Shown here: positions 23,476 through 41,899 of the stretch, piece after piece
Numbering within the stretch: position 1 is the stretch's first letter
Layout: each line of letters starts with the position of its first letter
Origin: Parietaria judaica
Taxonomy: Eukaryota; Streptophyta; Magnoliopsida; Rosales; Urticaceae
Reading direction: 5' to 3'
DNA: 64,000 nucleotides
Assembly: GCA_954871525.1 (NCBI GenBank)
Contig: OX940860.1
Span: forward strand, 29,110,001 to 29,174,000
The notes under the pieces: generated by a model
What the model was told of the DNA's origin: nothing
Database searches by the model: none
The model's input: only the letters and a program-made list of their open reading frames with translations
Position numbers and translations under genes: made by a program

Positions 23476-24008
23476 CTTCAAATGAGTCAATTCTTGATAT
23501 ATAATCGAACTGAAAGATTCGCTAAACGTTTGCTGGGTAACGCAGCAGACGAAGAGAAGAAATACGGTGAATCGGCGAAGAAACAATGGGAGTTTAGAGT
23601 TTCTCGGCAATTGGAGAGTCGAAGAAGAAGACGAATAACAGAGGATAGAGAAATAGGGAGGGAAAGAAATAATATTAAAAAGGAGGAGAGATAAGAAAAT
23701 AATAAAATAAGAGGAGAGAGAAAATCGAGTCTAACGAACTATAGAGGGCCCCCACTTCGTTTAATGAAGGGTATGAACCAAACATGTGAACAGTACTGAG
23801 GGTAGAAACATATACCAAATCCCAAATAAGGTCATTCTTGCAATTTGCCCGACATTAATTACTAAAAGGAATATTTAACGCATAAGTATCCAAGTTTGTA
23901 CTAAGTGTTACCATTGTCACACTCTTTATCGTTTAGCAGCAATACCATTACCATGCAAAAAAAAATATATATATTCCAATTTTATTCATATATGGTTAAA
24001 GTTTGTTA

Positions 24009-24477
24009 GGGTTAATGACGGCAAAAATACCCAAAGTTTGGTCAAAGAACCCCTCGTGTACCTAAAGTTTAAAAGTGGTGGTAAAAATACCCAAAGTCGT
24101 ATTTGGGGAGTTGACCACTCCATTCTCGTAACGCTGTTAACTTACCCGTTAACTCTGGCCACGCGGGCAAACGTTGGTTGTTGACATAACAGTTTTTGCC
24201 AAATGGATGAGCCCAAATAAGTCTTGTTTACGACAAAACAACAAATTAAACCCCTAACTAATACTAATTAATACAACTAATTGAACCCCTAATGATTACA
24301 CTTAACAAAAAAAATTTGTCCATGTGACCAGTGTTAACGAGTAAGTTAACGACATTACGAGAATTAAGTGGTCAACTCCTCAAATGTGACTTTGGGTATT
24401 TTTGCCACCACTTTTAAACTTTGGGTACATGAGGGGTTCTTTGACCAAACTTTGGGTATTTTTGCCGTCATTAACCC
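24009..24477. mobile_element. MULE-type foldback MITE, copy 2
   Basis: Begins GGGTTAATGACGGC and ends GCCGTCATTAACCC, with arms of about 190 bp matching the 2.0 kb element. It is flanked by a perfect 10-bp direct repeat aagtttgtta (23999-24008 and 24478-24487). The loop is A+T-rich. Confidence 0.9.
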
Positions 24478-24487
24478 AAGTTTGTTA

Positions 24488-25410
24488 TATAAAGAACATG
24501 TGATACGTCCACACGAGTAAATTCTAAAAACATTAATTACTATTTTTATTAAATTTGATATGTACGTGTAAATACTGAAAACTAAATTAAAGGTGAATGC
24601 GGTCCACGGTGCAACCCAGGACCGGAGCTTGAGGTCACGTGGGTGGTAGTCAACGGGGTTTACTAAGTCTTCAAATATTTTCCTTCTTGTCTTGGTTGTG
24701 CCCGTTTTGGCAAGGGCGAAGTCGTCGCCTTCGTCGAGTCTTAGAGAAAGGGGTCGTCTTTAAGCAATACTCAAACGAGCACTAACTTGAGGTCCGCGGT
24801 CTTGGCAGCGACGTCCTTGATGGAGGTGGCTCCGAGTCGGTGATGGAGGTGGCTCCGAGGTGACTCGGCTTCATAATCCAGCTAGGCGTCGAATCGTTCT
24901 TGGCGACGTCTCGACAATTTTTAGCTAGTACGTCCGGTTTTTGGACAAAAAATTTCAGCTCTAGTTTTAATAAAAACTATTCTACCCATGAAAATAAAGA
25001 GAAATTTGTATTTTGTATTAAATATTCATTACTTCATGATATTTATCTTCACTTTTGCTATAAAAATGTAACTTAAGCCTTTAGATTAGATTTTTATAAA
25101 AATAAAATAAATTATCTTGCTCATATTTCTCTCGCCTTTTTAAAGTTGTCATTTGGAAATAAAAATAAACAAAAACCCAATTGTAATTAGTAAAATGAAA
25201 ACAGCATAATTTTATACAAACAAGATAAATCAAAATACTTATCAAAAGATGACAATAATACATTATTTCTCTATTAAATGCATTATAATTTTTCAATAAA
25301 ATAGTGAATACTCTACTATTCAAACCCAAAATCATTTCAAGGCAAATTTAACAATATGCTCAAGTTCAAGAGACAAAACATAACAACTCACGGAAAAGTG
25401 AACAAGGCAA
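24488..25410. other. Intergenic with a CG-rich island, no gene recognised
   Basis: A CG-richer island at about 24590-24940 contains a short imperfect tandem duplication of 'gatggaggtggctccgag' (about 24819-24865). No open frame, LTR border or known domain was recognised. The rest is A+T-rich. Confidence 0.4.
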
Positions 25411-25413
25411 GAC

Positions 25414-26183
25414 CTATTTCGGTTTGTCATAAGCGGCTATGTTCTGCGGTTCACACTCGGGACTGAAAAGCCGTACCAACAAGGCGGTCGACGAGCCTAC
25501 AGTTACCGCCCCGCACGCTGCCCATCGGAAACTCCTTGGAACCGTTATTCTGGGACCTAAGTGAAGCAAAAGATAATGTAATAATGCTATTTATCTTCAT
25601 ATCAAGGACAAAAAATGTTCCAAATCTTATTTTGGTTCACTTTGCCCTCGAAAATTTATTTTGGAGGACTTTTCACTTTCAGTACACTTTGCCGTCTCAA
25701 AATATTTTTTTTGGCGCAGTCCGCTCCTTGAACTTTCATTTTAGTGTAATTTGCCCCTTGAGATATCAATTTAGTGCAAAGACTCGGCTTCTCTGTTCTA
25801 AAAATTCAAACAAAATTGATATCGTCGTGACATTATAAATGGGAAAAAATATTTATTGTTCGCACTTTTACATAAAGGTTCATGAGGCATAACGCATCAG
25901 ACAACAAATTCAGGGTTAAAGTTACAAAATGAATTTCGAGGGGCGAAAAGCACCAACATAAATTTTTTGAGGCTAAACTGCACCACTCGTAAAATCATTT
26001 GCTGCGGGATGTATGATCAATCACAAAATTCGTACCGTAATGCATTCTGCAGAGAATCCAGAACCCGAGTCCACCACCGACACTGAAAATCCCGGCAGTG
26101 TGATTCATCAATCTCGAGCAGGGTTTGGCGTCCGATCTCATCAGCTCGCCCTCTGAGAACCCGAAGAATCTCCGCAGCGACAT
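25414..26183 (-). CDS. Small conserved plant membrane-type protein, two coding exons
   Basis: Exon 1 is 26183-26036 (MSLRRFFGFSEGELMRSDAK..., donor TACG|GTACG) and exon 2 is 25556-25414 (acceptor TTAG|GTCCCAG), giving 96 aa and ending AAYDKPK-stop. The ATG immediately follows a CAG acceptor (26184-26186). A 5' untranslated exon ending AGCAAG|GTATGT at 26848 and an intron of about 660 bp complete a plausible model. Two hydrophobic, Gly/Ala-rich segments (about residues 29-47 and 61-80) suggest a small organelle membrane protein. I recognise both exons as parts of one conserved plant protein family but cannot name a function with confidence. The 479-bp intron is mostly a MITE-like repeat. No single long open frame reveals this gene. 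Confidence 0.82.
25610..25985. repeat. MITE-like repeat inside the intron of the 96-aa protein gene
   Basis: The left part reads 'gttcactttgccctcgaaaattt' style phrases and the right part 'ggctaaactgcaccac'. These are the recurring 'amount falling short of a promoter' phrases of a plant dispersed repeat also seen in the G-patch gene's intron (40590-40900: 'ggtgcacttttcacctg', 'ttcactttgacccctgg'). The two intronic copies are similar but diverged. Exact termini and target duplications were not resolved. Confidence 0.45.
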
Positions 26184-27066
26184 CTGTATTATGATCAATT
26201 AAGAGTGAAATATATATGTAAAACCGCTGCCTTCTTGCATCAAATAATAAACGAATCTAATTTTCAACGGGCGATACTACGCAGCTCGAAAACCGGCGGG
26301 TATGTATATAATATAGTTGTAAACAAAACGCACATACTAGAGCTCTTGAGGGGCTTTCAACTTTAGATATATTTAGTTTATAGCTAATATTCATCTATAA
26401 ATCAAAAGCTATATATATATATATAAATATTCATAGTATAAACAATTAAGTAATGCCGGGTTATCTCGGGTTTACAACTTTTATATGGATTTTTTTTTTG
26501 GATCAGGGCTCGGGAAGCGGACCTCAGTTTTTCTTCGGGTTTCCGTAAAATGAGACGGTTTACCATCGCAAAAACCCGGTAACCCCCAAAAACGGTTTAC
26601 CCTGGTTTTCGACTACTATACGCAACTCTTAAATTGTGAATAAAACCGCTTCTGACGGGATTTTCGATCACTCGCAGCTAAATAAACAGCTAAAGCATGA
26701 TTAAGGCATTTCATCGAACAGTTTATGTGCATCTTTTCCAGTTCCACTCTAAACAATTAAAAGCGAAATTATAGTTGAGTTTGAATTCTAAGAAGACAGA
26801 GAGCTCAAATCCAGATGATTATAAGCTTGTTCGATTCAGTAACATACCTTGCTGCGATGACAGAGAGAGAGAGAACTGAAAACGATACACAAGTCAAACA
26901 GGCAATATCGCGTACCGCAGTTTCTTTATTGAAGGGTGTCGTGTCTTTAATTGTTTGTCGTTTCTGATTCTTATTATCTTAATTTTGTCGTGTCAATCAT
27001 TGTCGTTTTATACCATCATGTCGTTTCTTAGATAGTCTGTCAAACATTTGGTTATTTATGTATAAG

Positions 27067-27859
27067 TAGGGCTGAAACCGGAACCGGGAATTTGACTATT
27101 ATTTGCCCCTGTCCCGGAAAAACCGGGACATAGTTTTCTGTCCCGGTTCTGGTTTTGGTTCTGAAAAGTCATGGTTTTTCTTTAAAATCGGAATCGGGAC
27201 AGAACCGGGACACCGATTAAAATCCTAATTTTTTTAGGACCAAAATCCGGGACGAAAATAGGGAAAAATCCGGGACAAAATCCAAGACAGAAACATGAGA
27301 AAAAGCCCACTAAGTACAAATCCAAAATGGAAAATACCAAATCCGAGTACAAAAGCAAAATACAAAATACCAAATGCAAGATCCAAGTTCAAGTCGTGAA
27401 CTTCATAATACCAAATCCAAATCTCGGTACAAAAATCCGAGTCTAAAATGCTAAATAGTAAATACCGAGTACAAACAAATCATTTTTTTTATAACAAAAC
27501 GACATATAAGAAATGACATGTTAAATAAAATATTGAGTAATGGGCTGAAAAATAAATGACATGTTAAAATAATGGCCTGAAAAATAAAAGAATGGATTAA
27601 AAACCTAACTAGTAACGACAAATAAGAAATGACATGTTAAAAAAACGATAAACTTATAACAAAACGACATAAAACCGGAACCAGGACAAGAAAATCGGGA
27701 ATTTCAGATTTTGAACTTGTTTTGGTTTTGGTTTTTCTAACCGGAACCGGGACGTCACTTTTTAAGGTATGGTAAAAAAACAAAATTGATTTTTTTATAC
27801 CAAAAACGGTCTAGTACCGGGACCAGAACCGGGAACCGAGTACAAAATTTTCACCCCTA
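27067..27859. mobile_element. hAT-type MITE, 793 bp, with CCGGGAC subterminal motifs
   Basis: Ends TAGGGCTGAAA (left) and TAGGGGTGAAA (right, opposite strand), flanked by a perfect 8-bp duplication tgtataag (27059-27066 and 27860-27867). Both subterminal regions are filled with CCGGGAC/GTCCCGG (many copies in the first and last 200 bp). No coding capacity. A lone end of the same type occurs at 63324. Confidence 0.88.
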
Positions 27860-28550
27860 TGTATAAGGGATAATCATGATGAAAGTACCAATAGTCTTTT
27901 TATCGTCGTCGATAAGTTTTTTTTTTTTTTTTGTGGGTGCTAAAGTTCTCATTTTCTGAAAATATAAGGCAATTAGTCTTTTATCCACTACTTTCAAGTC
28001 AAATGCTACGTGATTTTTTTTAATTAAAAAATAAAAAAAGTTTTAAAATATTTTTTTAATATAAATTAAAGTTCTTTTTTTTTTTTTTTTGTGGGTGTTA
28101 AAGTTCTCATTTTCTGAAAATATAAGGCAATTAGTCTTTCATCCACTACTTTCAGTTCAAATGCTATGTGATTTTTTTTAATTAAAAAAGAAAAAAAGTT
28201 TTAAAATATTTTTTTAATATAAATCAATTTATTAAGAAGTTATTAATACTTTTTATAATAATTTAAATATCGGATAATCAGAATGGGGTCTAGGGGATAC
28301 CATTTCAAGAATAAAATTTGAAAATTAGAATACCATCGTATTTTGTGCATACTCAAAAGCCGATTTTTTTAATACCCGAAAACAGAAAATACCCAAATTA
28401 AAATACCGGGATTAAATTATAATAGAAATCCAATAGTACAAAAATGGGTATTTAGATTAAAAAATATGGATTAAATTGAACTCTACGAACAACTTGCATA
28501 TATTGCTAAAATATTACGCCATCCAATAGCTTTTGAATCATGCTTGTCAT

Positions 28551-31522
28551 TAGAGCTGGGACTCGCGGCGTCGCGACGAGTCGCCAAAAATCGCGACTGT
28601 TCCGGTCGCGACTCGTCGCGACGCCGAGAGTCGTGGTTGTTCGCGATTTTTCGCGATTTGATAGGCTATTTTTGTGGCAAAAGTACCTGGTTTCTTGAAA
28701 TGTATTTTTTTTAAACTTTTTACCCGAATTTAATTTTAAAATTTTATTAATTATTTCAAAATTATATGTAAGTAAGTTAATTATTTAAATTTGTTATCTA
28801 CAATGTATTTTTTTCAAAATTAATATTAAAGTTTGTTATATTAATAATATTGATTTTTATTTTTAACATATTAATAATATTGATATAAGTTAATTATTTT
28901 GTAACATATTAATAATGTTGATTTTTATTTTTAATTTTAAAGAAATAACATATGTTAATAAATATTAGTTTGTAACATACTAATAATTTCAACAAATTTA
29001 CTTAACATATAAATAAATACGAAAAGACGAGATATTTAAAAAAAAAAAGTTGTATTATTCATTGTGAATATTACAATAAGGTGGAAGAAAGCTGTAAATA
29101 TTCAGTGTAAATATTACAAGATGCCTCACTAAAACCTCTCTTGTAAAACCCTCCTTAGGGACATAAAACCAAGAGAGGAAAGAGCACATCATTGGCGGTT
29201 ACATTGCGTCACTCGGGATACAAGGCGTTAAACCTTTCAGTCATTAGCTCCAGTTCGGTTTGGTCGGACCGTTCGGCAATCACCGGGTTGTGGTACAACA
29301 AATCATTCAACACCACTATTTGCTCGACGTGTGTGTTGGTGGTTGACGCCCTCCGGTCGTTTATGACATACTGAGCCGTACTGAATGCGCTCTCCGAAGA
29401 ACCGCTTGAAATGGGGATGGACAGTATATCCCTCGCCATTCTCGCCAATATCGGGAATCTGTCCCGTTGATTCTTCCACCACTTTATGACATCGAACTCG
29501 CCTGAATCGTCCTCGAACCGTAGGCCGTAGTATCGCTTAACTTCTGCCGGTCCGCCTTCCGGTATGTCCGCCCGTGGCGGTCCCGTGCTGGATTCCCCTG
29601 CTTCCCCGCGATCTATCCGTTGCCTGAGTCTCCGGCTAAACGCTAGTCCCGTCTTCGTTGGGCTCTCCATCACTGTCCTTTGCTCTTCCTGTGCGTTGAA
29701 CTGTGGGAACCGGGTGTCGTATTCACTGTACAATGCAAAAAAGGCTTCGTTAACAACGTTAATATAATTCTGGTAATCCACCCCGAGGTTTTCCCCGCAG
29801 GCTAACATCATTGCCCCCCAAGTAAACGAAAAACGGGGATCAAGTATAGCACCGAAGCAAAACGAAAACGGGAGTGGATCCCAGTAAGTTTGGTATTTTG
29901 TAATCATCCCCGGAATAATGGGAGAAATAATAGGGTCATTTTCAAATTCTTTGAAAGCACACGTAATTTGGTAAAGACCCGAAAGACCGTGGTTTAAAGA
30001 GGGCCTTTTTTGGTTTGAAAAATTTAGCGTAATAGCGTAAAATGGTTTAAGAAATTGGGTAATTTTTTGGGTCGTTTCCCAATCCGCCTCCGTGATCCGG
30101 TTCTGTGGCTCGAGTTCCATCCCGAGGAAGTGGTCTAACGGCAGCCGCTGTCTACAAACAACTGAAACCATTAAATATGTCGAGTTCCAACGTGTATTAT
30201 TATCTAAACCAAACTTGTTAGCGCGGTGATTGTGGTCTTTACAAAACTTTCTCCACCTACCGGTGGTTTGAGGATGCCGGATCCAATCAACAATGCCGCG
30301 TATTTTATCAAGATGGTTAGCAATTTGTTGTTCGCCGGTTCGTGCAATTAAATTTATTATGTGACAAGCACAACGTTGATGTAAAATATTTTTAAATGGC
30401 GAACCGGGCAAACTAGATTCCAAGATTAAAATCGCGGCGTTGTTGTTTGCGGCATTGTCTAAGGTAATGGAAATTACCCGGTTTTGTAAACCCCAATCAT
30501 TAAATAATGCAATTAATTTTTCGGCAATGTTTTGCCCGGTATGACGACCCTCGAATGGCGATAGGTTTAAAAGCCTTTGACATGGACCGAGGGCGGCGTT
30601 TGAAAGTCGTCGGGATCGGCATCGTGGGGGCGTTGAGTTTCGTCGGGATCGGCATCGTGGGGACGTTGAGTTTCGTCAGGATCGGCATCTTCGGGGCGTT
30701 GAGTTTCGTCGGGATCGGCACCTTCGGGACCTTGAGCTCTGTAATCGGCACCTTCCCGAAACATGAGATCGAAAAAAGGATCGTTATTTCCCCCCTAGAT
30801 TGAGCCACCGCTTCGACCAATTCTCGGGACACACGATCGGGATTGGCTTGGTGGTGGGCCAACGCCCGGACTAGACTAGGTCTTAGAGACCGTACTGTAT
30901 CGTCGGGATAATCTGGATTGGGAGGGGAAGGGAATATTTCTGACGGTAGCATAACGGGAATGTAGTTGTCGGGACAAGGCTGCGATGTTCCCCCTTGTAG
31001 AAATTGGGGTTGCAAATTCCTGGCCGCCTTTCGACCCCCGGAACTACCGCCGCTTCTTCGAGACATATTAATGAGAGAACTTTAGAAATTGAGAAATTTA
31101 GAACTTTGGAACTTTAGAGCTTGAGAGTGGAAAAAACTTAGAGAATTGAGAGAATTTGAGAGAGAGTTGAGAGATTGTTGGTGAAGAAATGAGGGAGGAA
31201 GAGGTGGTATTTATAGGGTTTGAGGAGAGAGTGGGGTGGGTGAATAATTATTGTGGTGGGTGAAATTTATTTGAAGTTCGGGTAAAAATATTGGGATTTA
31301 CGCCCAAAACAAACACAAATTTTCCCTCCCCTCGGATCAGTGACGTGGCCTCATCTCAGCCACACGATCAAGTGAGCGGATCGAGCCTTGGTCGGTCGCG
31401 ATTAGCCCTGCACGTCGCGACGAATTGCGACTTTTGCCGCCCAATCGCGACGGATCGCGATTCCCTCAACTCGCGTCGCGACGATCGCGACTTGCACAGT
31501 TGCGTCGCGAGTTGCAGCTCTA
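28551..31522. mobile_element. hAT transposon with intact ends and TSD, defective transposase (2972 bp)
   Basis: The ends are inverted copies TAGAGCTGGGACTCGCG (left) and TAGAGCTGCAACTCGCG (right, opposite strand), flanked by a perfect 8-bp duplication cttgtcat (28543-28550 and 31523-31530). The first and last 130 bp hold 6 and 7 copies of the palindrome TCGCGA. A transposase gene on the minus strand has its own TATA box inside the right end (CTATAAATA, 31216-31208). The perfect TSD suggests a recent insertion. Confidence 0.92.
29209..31066 (-). pseudogene. hAT transposase (RICESLEEPER-like), internally deleted
   Basis: The start ATG at 31066 (MSRRSGGSSGGRK) opens a low-complexity N-terminus. 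The frame then shifts near 30790 into an acidic 11-residue repeat (ADPDETQRPHD, about 3.5 copies, 30600-30730). At about 30577 it joins LLNLSPFEGRHTGQNIAEKL, which normally lies about 250 residues further on, so the BED zinc finger and the first catalytic Asp region are gone. From there to 29209 the frame is open: VISITLDNAANNN, CACHIINLI, NTRWNSTYLM, DPRFSF and the hATC dimerisation block (WWKNQRDRFPILARMARDIL, IPISSGSSESAFS). The gene could not give a full transposase, although the C-terminal half might still be translated. Confidence 0.85.
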
Positions 31523-32039
31523 CTTGTCATAAATATTGTTGTGGTTTTTTTTTTTTTTGGATTCAGAAAAACTAATTAAATAAGATATATATATATTTTT
31601 CTTAATTTAATTATATCTAATTTCTGGCAAAAAAAAAAGCCCCTCGGAGACTCATTTTAAAAACCGAAATGCCAAAAAATCCAGAATAAAATGTTATTTT
31701 ATAATATTCCAAAGCGCACATCGAGAGTGAAAAATGCACCTCGGTTGTTCAGTATTATAAATATTAATAACTTCTTAATAAATAATATTATAATTTTTTA
31801 AAATACTATTTATTTTTATTTTAAAAATCCACGTGGCGTGCCATGTGGCAGTTAGATGACATGGCTTGGCACGTGGTGGTCAACATGATGCCACGTGACG
31901 TTTGAGTTGAAAATAGTGGATGAAAGACTAACTGCCTTATAATTTCAGAGAATGAGAAGTTTACCACCCGCAGAAAAAGAATGAGAATTTATCAACGACG
32001 GTGGAAAGATTATTAGAACTTTTAATGCAATTATCCCTA

Positions 32040-32610
32040 TATAATAAAGACATGGCAACATTTTAATGGCGTTATCGATAACACAAAAAACGTGAGACTT
32101 TCGTATCAATTATTTGGTTACCTACTGGAAACTTCTGGGTAATTTCCTAACAGATATTGATTACATGTCCATTTCTTTTCTACAGCATCACCCCATATCT
32201 GTATTAAATAAGTAACAGATAATAAATTAGGACAAAAATAATCATATATGTTTTACGAATCTATGAGATAAAAATAAAAAAATCTTGTAAAAATTTATTA
32301 GGAAAATTATTAAAGCACATTTTTGGATTTTCTTTTCTTAATTTACTATAATGTACAAAGTAAATGCTTTAGATTTAATATATTGTATCTCGCAATGGTA
32401 TATCTTTATTTTTTTCACGATCAAAATTATCAATATTCACTATTTTAATTCCCACGGCATTTTTTTCGATTGATTTTAACAAAAAAAAATAAAAATTGAT
32501 TAGCTATTAACGAAATTCCGTCAAGACATACAAGCAACGGACGAAATTTTGGCACATTCATATTTTGTTAACGTTATAATGTTTACGTAATAAATATTAT
32601 TGGTACATTT
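32040..32610. other. Spacer upstream of the aspartic protease gene
   Basis: A+T-rich, no gene. It forms the upstream region of the protease gene. Confidence 0.5.
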
Positions 32611-32617
32611 ATTTATT

Positions 32618-32715
32618 TATATAAGGAGAAAGCAGTATGTCGAGGTTTGAATTCCCAATTCTCTGGACATAACTCAACGCCTCTTCAAATCTTCTCTAGC
32701 TTGCAGATACCAAAG
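32618..32715 (+). promoter_or_regulatory. Likely TATA box and 5' untranslated exon of the aspartic protease gene
   Basis: TATATAAG at 32618-32625 is followed by a leader-like stretch ending CCAAAG|GTATC (donor at 32716). The matching acceptor GATAG|GAGCC lies at 33071, 17 bp before the ATG, so a leader intron of about 355 bp is inferred. Confidence 0.55.
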
Positions 32716-32970
32716 GTATCTTAGTTTGAATTTATCACACTTTTATTATATGATCATATTCAAACTTAGTTTCACACATTTCAGTATATATATAATATTA
32801 CTGATACTGATTATGAAAAATTATTTGCGAGCTACTACCTATATTATTGAAGAAAAAAATTAAAAAAAATTAAGTGGGTTTGTTATATATTTAGATTATT
32901 TTTCATCAGTTCAGTTTAAACATAAATCATTTTTTTTTCTTTCCCTTTTTGACATGAAGAAGAGCTATGA

Positions 32971-37887
<4,917 letters not shown>

Positions 37888-37980
37888 GGGTATTGATGTC
37901 TTTTTCTTTGCGTAATCACTTGATACCTCTTAATTAGGGTTAATAAGCTATGTATAATAATGATTGTCAGCGTATCATAA

Positions 37981-38100
37981 TGCAAAATATGCATAATAAG
38001 CTATGTGTAATAATAAATATCTATGGAGACCATACTGCAAAATATGCATAATAAGCTATGTGTAATAATAAATATCTATGGAGACCATACTGCAAAATAT
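37981..38100. repeat. 55-bp tandem duplication downstream of the protease gene
   Basis: 'tgcaaaatatgcataataag' starts at 37981 and again at 38036, with a third partial copy at 38091 (period 55 bp). The two full units are nearly identical. It lies about 100 bp after the stop codon, so it may be in the 3' untranslated region. Confidence 0.9.
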
Positions 38101-38845
38101 GTCTCTTCTTTTGTAACTAATTCGGTAGGGGTGAAGCCTAGATCACGGGCTTTTGGCCTTTTCGCTTGTTCTCGGTTTCGGAAATGCCTTTCGTTTTTTT
38201 CTCCTTTTTCTTAAAACAGGGTCAACCCGGCTGTGAAAATATATTTTAAAATTAGCTATTTGAAAGTACAAAAAAACTTCAAATCAAGTAATGTATTTAG
38301 CCTAGCTCTGAATAAATATAGGGACAATTGCGATAAAATACTCAATTTTTGACCGATTGAAGTGCCAGTGTCCAAAGTGAAAAAATAACGACAAAAATTA
38401 GCGAAATTCACAAATATGAAATAACGTATTTTTCCGTCCAATTTGTTGGTTAGTTGGTTAATACTTAATACTAAAATTAAGCTCGAAACCAATAACTGAC
38501 CCGCCCAAGTTTTCGAAATATGACCTGGTTCCTTTTCCCAATGTCCCAATTTGGTTTGGAATATGATGTAATATATATAAACAAAGGCATAGCCAGTTGT
38601 CTTCGTTTTCACTACAAATTTTCAAAATAAATCCCAAATTCATTTGCATGCTGAGATCCAAAATCCAAGAGGAACGGCGCAGCGTTACCGTTGGCTTACG
38701 TGTTCGGTTTGATTTGTTTTCCCATGTAAAACCTTCTAGCTTATATAATAGACTTGGAAAAACTTCAAAGTTAGAATTACATTGATATTGTTGGGTTCAA
38801 CTAGGAGTACATGGAGATAAACTGTAAAACACAACACATTCAAAT

Positions 38846-41318
<2,473 letters not shown>

Positions 41319-41899
41319 TCTTCAAAACCTATCCACAATGGTATTGAATTGCAACCAAAATATTACAAAAATTGATTCTCCATTTCAAAGCTCAAAATTA
41401 AGAACTCAAACTTTTTCCAAAATCTACACTCTTTATACAAGATCTACGAGAATCATGATAAACAGAAAAGCTCCGAACAATGAAATTAGTTCCAGAAAAT
41501 CAAACAAATAAGATATGATCTTAAAGAAAAATAAACTTGCAAATTTGATTCTCTATCTCAAAACCTCACATAAAAAGAGTAAAGTTTGTTCTGATCGTAA
41601 CTCCATAGCTATAAGCTATCAGGATGAAGAAAAAAAGCTGACGAAACAGTGAAATCGCTCTCCAGAACATCAAAATGAAGAAATCAAAGAGATAGGTATA
41701 CGAACTTGAATCAGAATCGGAATCAGCTGAAAGCAGTCCAAATCGCGATGTATTTCTCTGAAAGAGAAGACGAAATCTATTTTTATTTTATTTTATTTGA
41801 AATGGGCTGGTTCACTGTATATATATATTTTGGGCTTCCTAATTGGGCTAAATCCCGAGTGTGAATAGTGGGTACAATACAAGTCTTTTTCCAGCCTTT

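Larger units (their letters stand above)
17000..23900. mobile_element. Decayed large MULE (Ulp1/DUF1985-carrying type), borders uncertain
   Basis: A composite block with two converging coding remnants: a DUF1985 gene on + and a MULE transposase N-terminus on -. Each appears to be preceded by a leader-like CT-rich segment (about 17020-17260 on +; about 23700-23470 on -) and a repeat-filled intron. Converging genes driven from the two ends are the layout of MuDR-class elements, and DUF1985 with Ulp1 protease is a cargo of plant Kaonashi/Ulp1-type MULEs. Most of the transposase and the whole Ulp1 domain are missing. About 28 copies of ACCGCTA/TAGCGGT mark the interval. Terminal inverted repeats were not found: the right edge has 'gggcaaattgcaagaatgacc'-type sequence (minus, about 23851) without a left partner, so the limits are approximate. 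Confidence 0.55.
27868..32037. mobile_element. Older long-TIR foldback element, interrupted by a complete hAT element
   Basis: The left arm (27868 to about 28262) and right arm (about 31747-32037) are inverted copies: GGATAATC...AAAGTACCAATAG against GGATAATT...AAAGTTCTAATAA, sharing 'ctcattttctgaaaatataaggcaattagtctt'-type sequence and 'ttattaagaagttattaat' at the inner ends. The left arm contains a direct duplication of about 170 bp (27915-28228). The hAT element at 28551-31522 sits in the former loop. A convincing target duplication was not found, so the superfamily is open. The right arm is rich in CCACGTG-type sequence. Confidence 0.65.

Noticed and set aside
17000..23900. Terminal inverted repeats of the large MULE
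   Set aside because: Compared 16.7-17.3 kb with the reverse complement of 23.7-23.95 kb and found no convincing match, so borders are given only as approximate.
30507..30803. 98-codon plus frame with a GIGIVGALSFVG repeat
   Set aside because: Antisense of the acidic 33-bp repeat in the hAT transposase; looks like a membrane protein only because of the repeat.
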